Positions 5,540 through 6,369 of a stretch of DNA of 6,369 bases are shown piece after piece. The DNA lies in the NCBI GenBank assembly GCA_005787025.1, contig SYCH01000219.1, positions 1 through 6,369 on the forward strand, given 5' to 3'. Source of the DNA: Actinomycetota bacterium. Lineage in GTDB: Bacteria; Actinomycetota; Acidimicrobiia; Acidimicrobiales; Ilumatobacteraceae. The stretch's first letter is position 1; each line of letters starts with the position of its first letter. The notes beneath the pieces are model-generated. The model searched no databases, was not told the origin of the DNA, and worked only from the letters and a program-made list of their open reading frames with translations. The position numbers were made by a program, and so were the translations under genes.

Positions 5540-6181
5540 ATGCGCCGATTCGCTCTGTCGACCACCGTTGGTTTCATCGGCGTACTGACGTTGCTCGGTT
5601 GCGCCGACGATGGCCGCGACATGGCCCCGCCGCGCGACGGGCAGTCCGAGTCGATCATCGCTCCGGCCGAAACGCCCGCGGTGTTCGACACCGCGGCTCC
5701 CGTCGAGTCCGAACCGATGACCCTCTTCGGGCCATGGCTCGACGGCGACAGCATCCCGACCGCGCACACCTGCGCCGGTGTCGGGACTTCTCCGACTCTC
5801 AGTTGGACCGGCGTTCCCCTCGGAACCGTTTCGCTCGCCGTCGTCATGCTCGACACCACCGACACCACGGTGGACGCCGTCGGTCGGGCGCATTGGGTCG
5901 TCATCGGGATCGACCCGTCGGTCACCGGCGTCGACTCCGCCGGGCTTCCCGGCGGGGCGTTGGTGGCCGCGAACGCCTTCGGAACGCCCCAAGCGCCCGA
6001 GTTGGCGTGGCGCGCCCCCTGCCCCCCGGCGGCCGAGGTCCACACCTACGTGTTCGAAGTCCATGCTCTCGACCAGCAGATCGAACTGCCTCCCGAGACC
6101 CCGGCGGCCGACATGGTCCGGGCCATCGATTTCGCCACCATCGCCACGGCCAGCCTCTCCGGCACCGTCATGGCCATCTGA
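5540..6181 (+). CDS. PEBP-family (YbhB/YbcL-like) lipoprotein
   Basis: The 213-aa protein has a classic lipoprotein signal: basic MRRF start, hydrophobic core to residue 20 and an LLGC lipobox with C21 as the likely lipidated residue. A low-complexity Pro/Ala/Glu-rich linker (about 22-58) leads to a phosphatidylethanolamine-binding-protein fold. It is recognised by TLFGPWLDGDSIPTAHTCAGVGTSPTLSWTGVP (61-93), the HWVV strand with H118, and the C-terminal APCPPAAEVHTYVFEVHALD (159-178), matching the family's GPxPP-xxHxYxFxxxALD block. The usual DPDxP ligand-pocket segment is degenerate (LDTTDTTV, 104-111), so binding may differ from YbhB. C78 and C161 could pair as a disulfide outside the cytoplasm. 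Family members bind phosphorylated or lipid ligands or inhibit proteases; no specific role can be assigned. It is divergent from mca (62 bp gap) and converges on the surface-repeat gene with 10 bp between stop codons. Confidence 0.88.
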   Translation: MRRFALSTTVGFIGVLTLLGCADDGRDMAPPRDGQSESIIAPAETPAVFDTAAPVESEPMTLFGPWLDGDSIPTAHTCAGVGTSPTLSWTGVPLGTVSLAVVMLDTTDTTVDAVGRAHWVVIGIDPSVTGVDSAGLPGGALVAANAFGTPQAPELAWRAPCPPAAEVHTYVFEVHALDQQIELPPETPAADMVRAIDFATIATASLSGTVMAI

Positions 6182-6191
6182 CGACCCGAAC

Positions 6192-6369
6192 TCAGGTCCA
6201 CCCGGCCGCGTCGACCAAGACGTCCGCGGTGCCGAACACACTCAAACACACGTGACCGCTCGACGACACCGACGCCAACACCGAGTTCGGAATCGTCTGA
6301 CCATCCGAGAAATTCAGATTCGACGCGTCCGGCACCGGAGTCGACAACGAATCACACGGGAACACCGTC
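6192..6369 (-). CDS. C-terminal end of a secreted/surface repeat protein (partial, 5' end outside window)
   Basis: The last 58 residues of a protein entering from the right edge on the minus strand are visible, ending at the TGA complement at 6192-6194. They read TVFPCD..., then ASNLNFSDGQTIPNSVLASV, GHVCLSVFG and VLVDAAGWT. This matches the beta-rich repeat unit (roughly TVxPCG / xASNLNF / GQTIxNxV / GxVCLxxxxxxxLLVDVxGW) that I know from the C-termini of large exported proteins of Acidimicrobiia and related actinobacteria. The two cysteines (residues 5 and 41 of the fragment) are usual in that unit and probably form a disulfide. The function of the whole protein cannot be read from this tail. 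Strand, frame and repeat type are well supported; the taxonomic link is recollection rather than a search result. Confidence 0.72.
   Translation of the reverse strand, partial: TVFPCDSLSTPVPDASNLNFSDGQTIPNSVLASVSSSGHVCLSVFGTADVLVDAAGWT

Noticed and set aside
6176..6197. Possible short stem (ATCTGA/TCAGGT) between the convergent PEBP and surface-repeat genes
   Set aside because: Six pairs including a wobble, made of the two stop regions, with no T run; too weak to call a terminator.
1..6369. CRISPR array, insertion sequence, tRNA, phage or defence system
   Set aside because: No regularly spaced repeats, transposase or integrase motifs, or tRNA-like folds were seen; base composition and gene types are uniform and chromosomal.

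Overview
The window is a gene-dense, GC-rich stretch with eight genes, two of them cut by the window edges. No intergenic gap exceeds about 65 bp, and there is no RNA gene, mobile element or CRISPR array. It points to an actinobacterium. It encodes a mycothiol S-conjugate amidase (mycothiol is an actinobacterial thiol), an F420-type luciferase-like oxidoreductase, and the end of a surface protein with a repeat type I associate with Acidimicrobiia such as Ilumatobacter-like lineages. The class-level placement is inference.

Layout from left to right. Positions 1-707 (minus): 5' part of an LLM-class, probably F420-dependent oxidoreductase that runs off the left edge. 734-1546 (minus): NudC-type NADH pyrophosphatase. 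1571-2791 (plus): acetyl-CoA acyltransferase (thiolase), divergent from nudC. 2830-3360 (plus): secreted thermonuclease-family lipoprotein. 3412-4260 (plus): YdjC/ChbG-like carbohydrate deacetylase. 4270-4506 (minus): 78-aa SCP2-like protein. 4503-5477 (minus): mycothiol S-conjugate amidase Mca, overlapping the SCP2-like gene by 4 nt. 5540-6181 (plus): PEBP-family lipoprotein, divergent from mca. 6192-6369 (minus): C-terminal end of a secreted or surface repeat protein that runs off the right edge.

How the genes fit together: most are ordinary chromosomal genes for redox and nucleotide housekeeping (NudC, LLM oxidoreductase), acyl-CoA metabolism (thiolase), thiol-based detoxification (Mca) and envelope or exported functions (nuclease, PEBP lipoprotein, surface protein). 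The only tight translational unit is mca with the SCP2-like gene. I do not see a novel defence or mobile system.

The most notable pattern is in the promoters. Six gene starts each have a TAnnnT hexamer ending exactly 6 or 7 nt before the start codon and no convincing Shine-Dalgarno sequence. That is the signature of leaderless transcripts. In the nudC/thiolase divergent pair the two opposing -10 hexamers physically overlap. The nuclease and SCP2-like genes lack the signature, as expected for downstream genes. A perfect 6-bp inverted repeat in the mca/PEBP divergent gap and a 14-bp palindrome inside the 5' end of nudC are candidate operator sites, but weaker ones.
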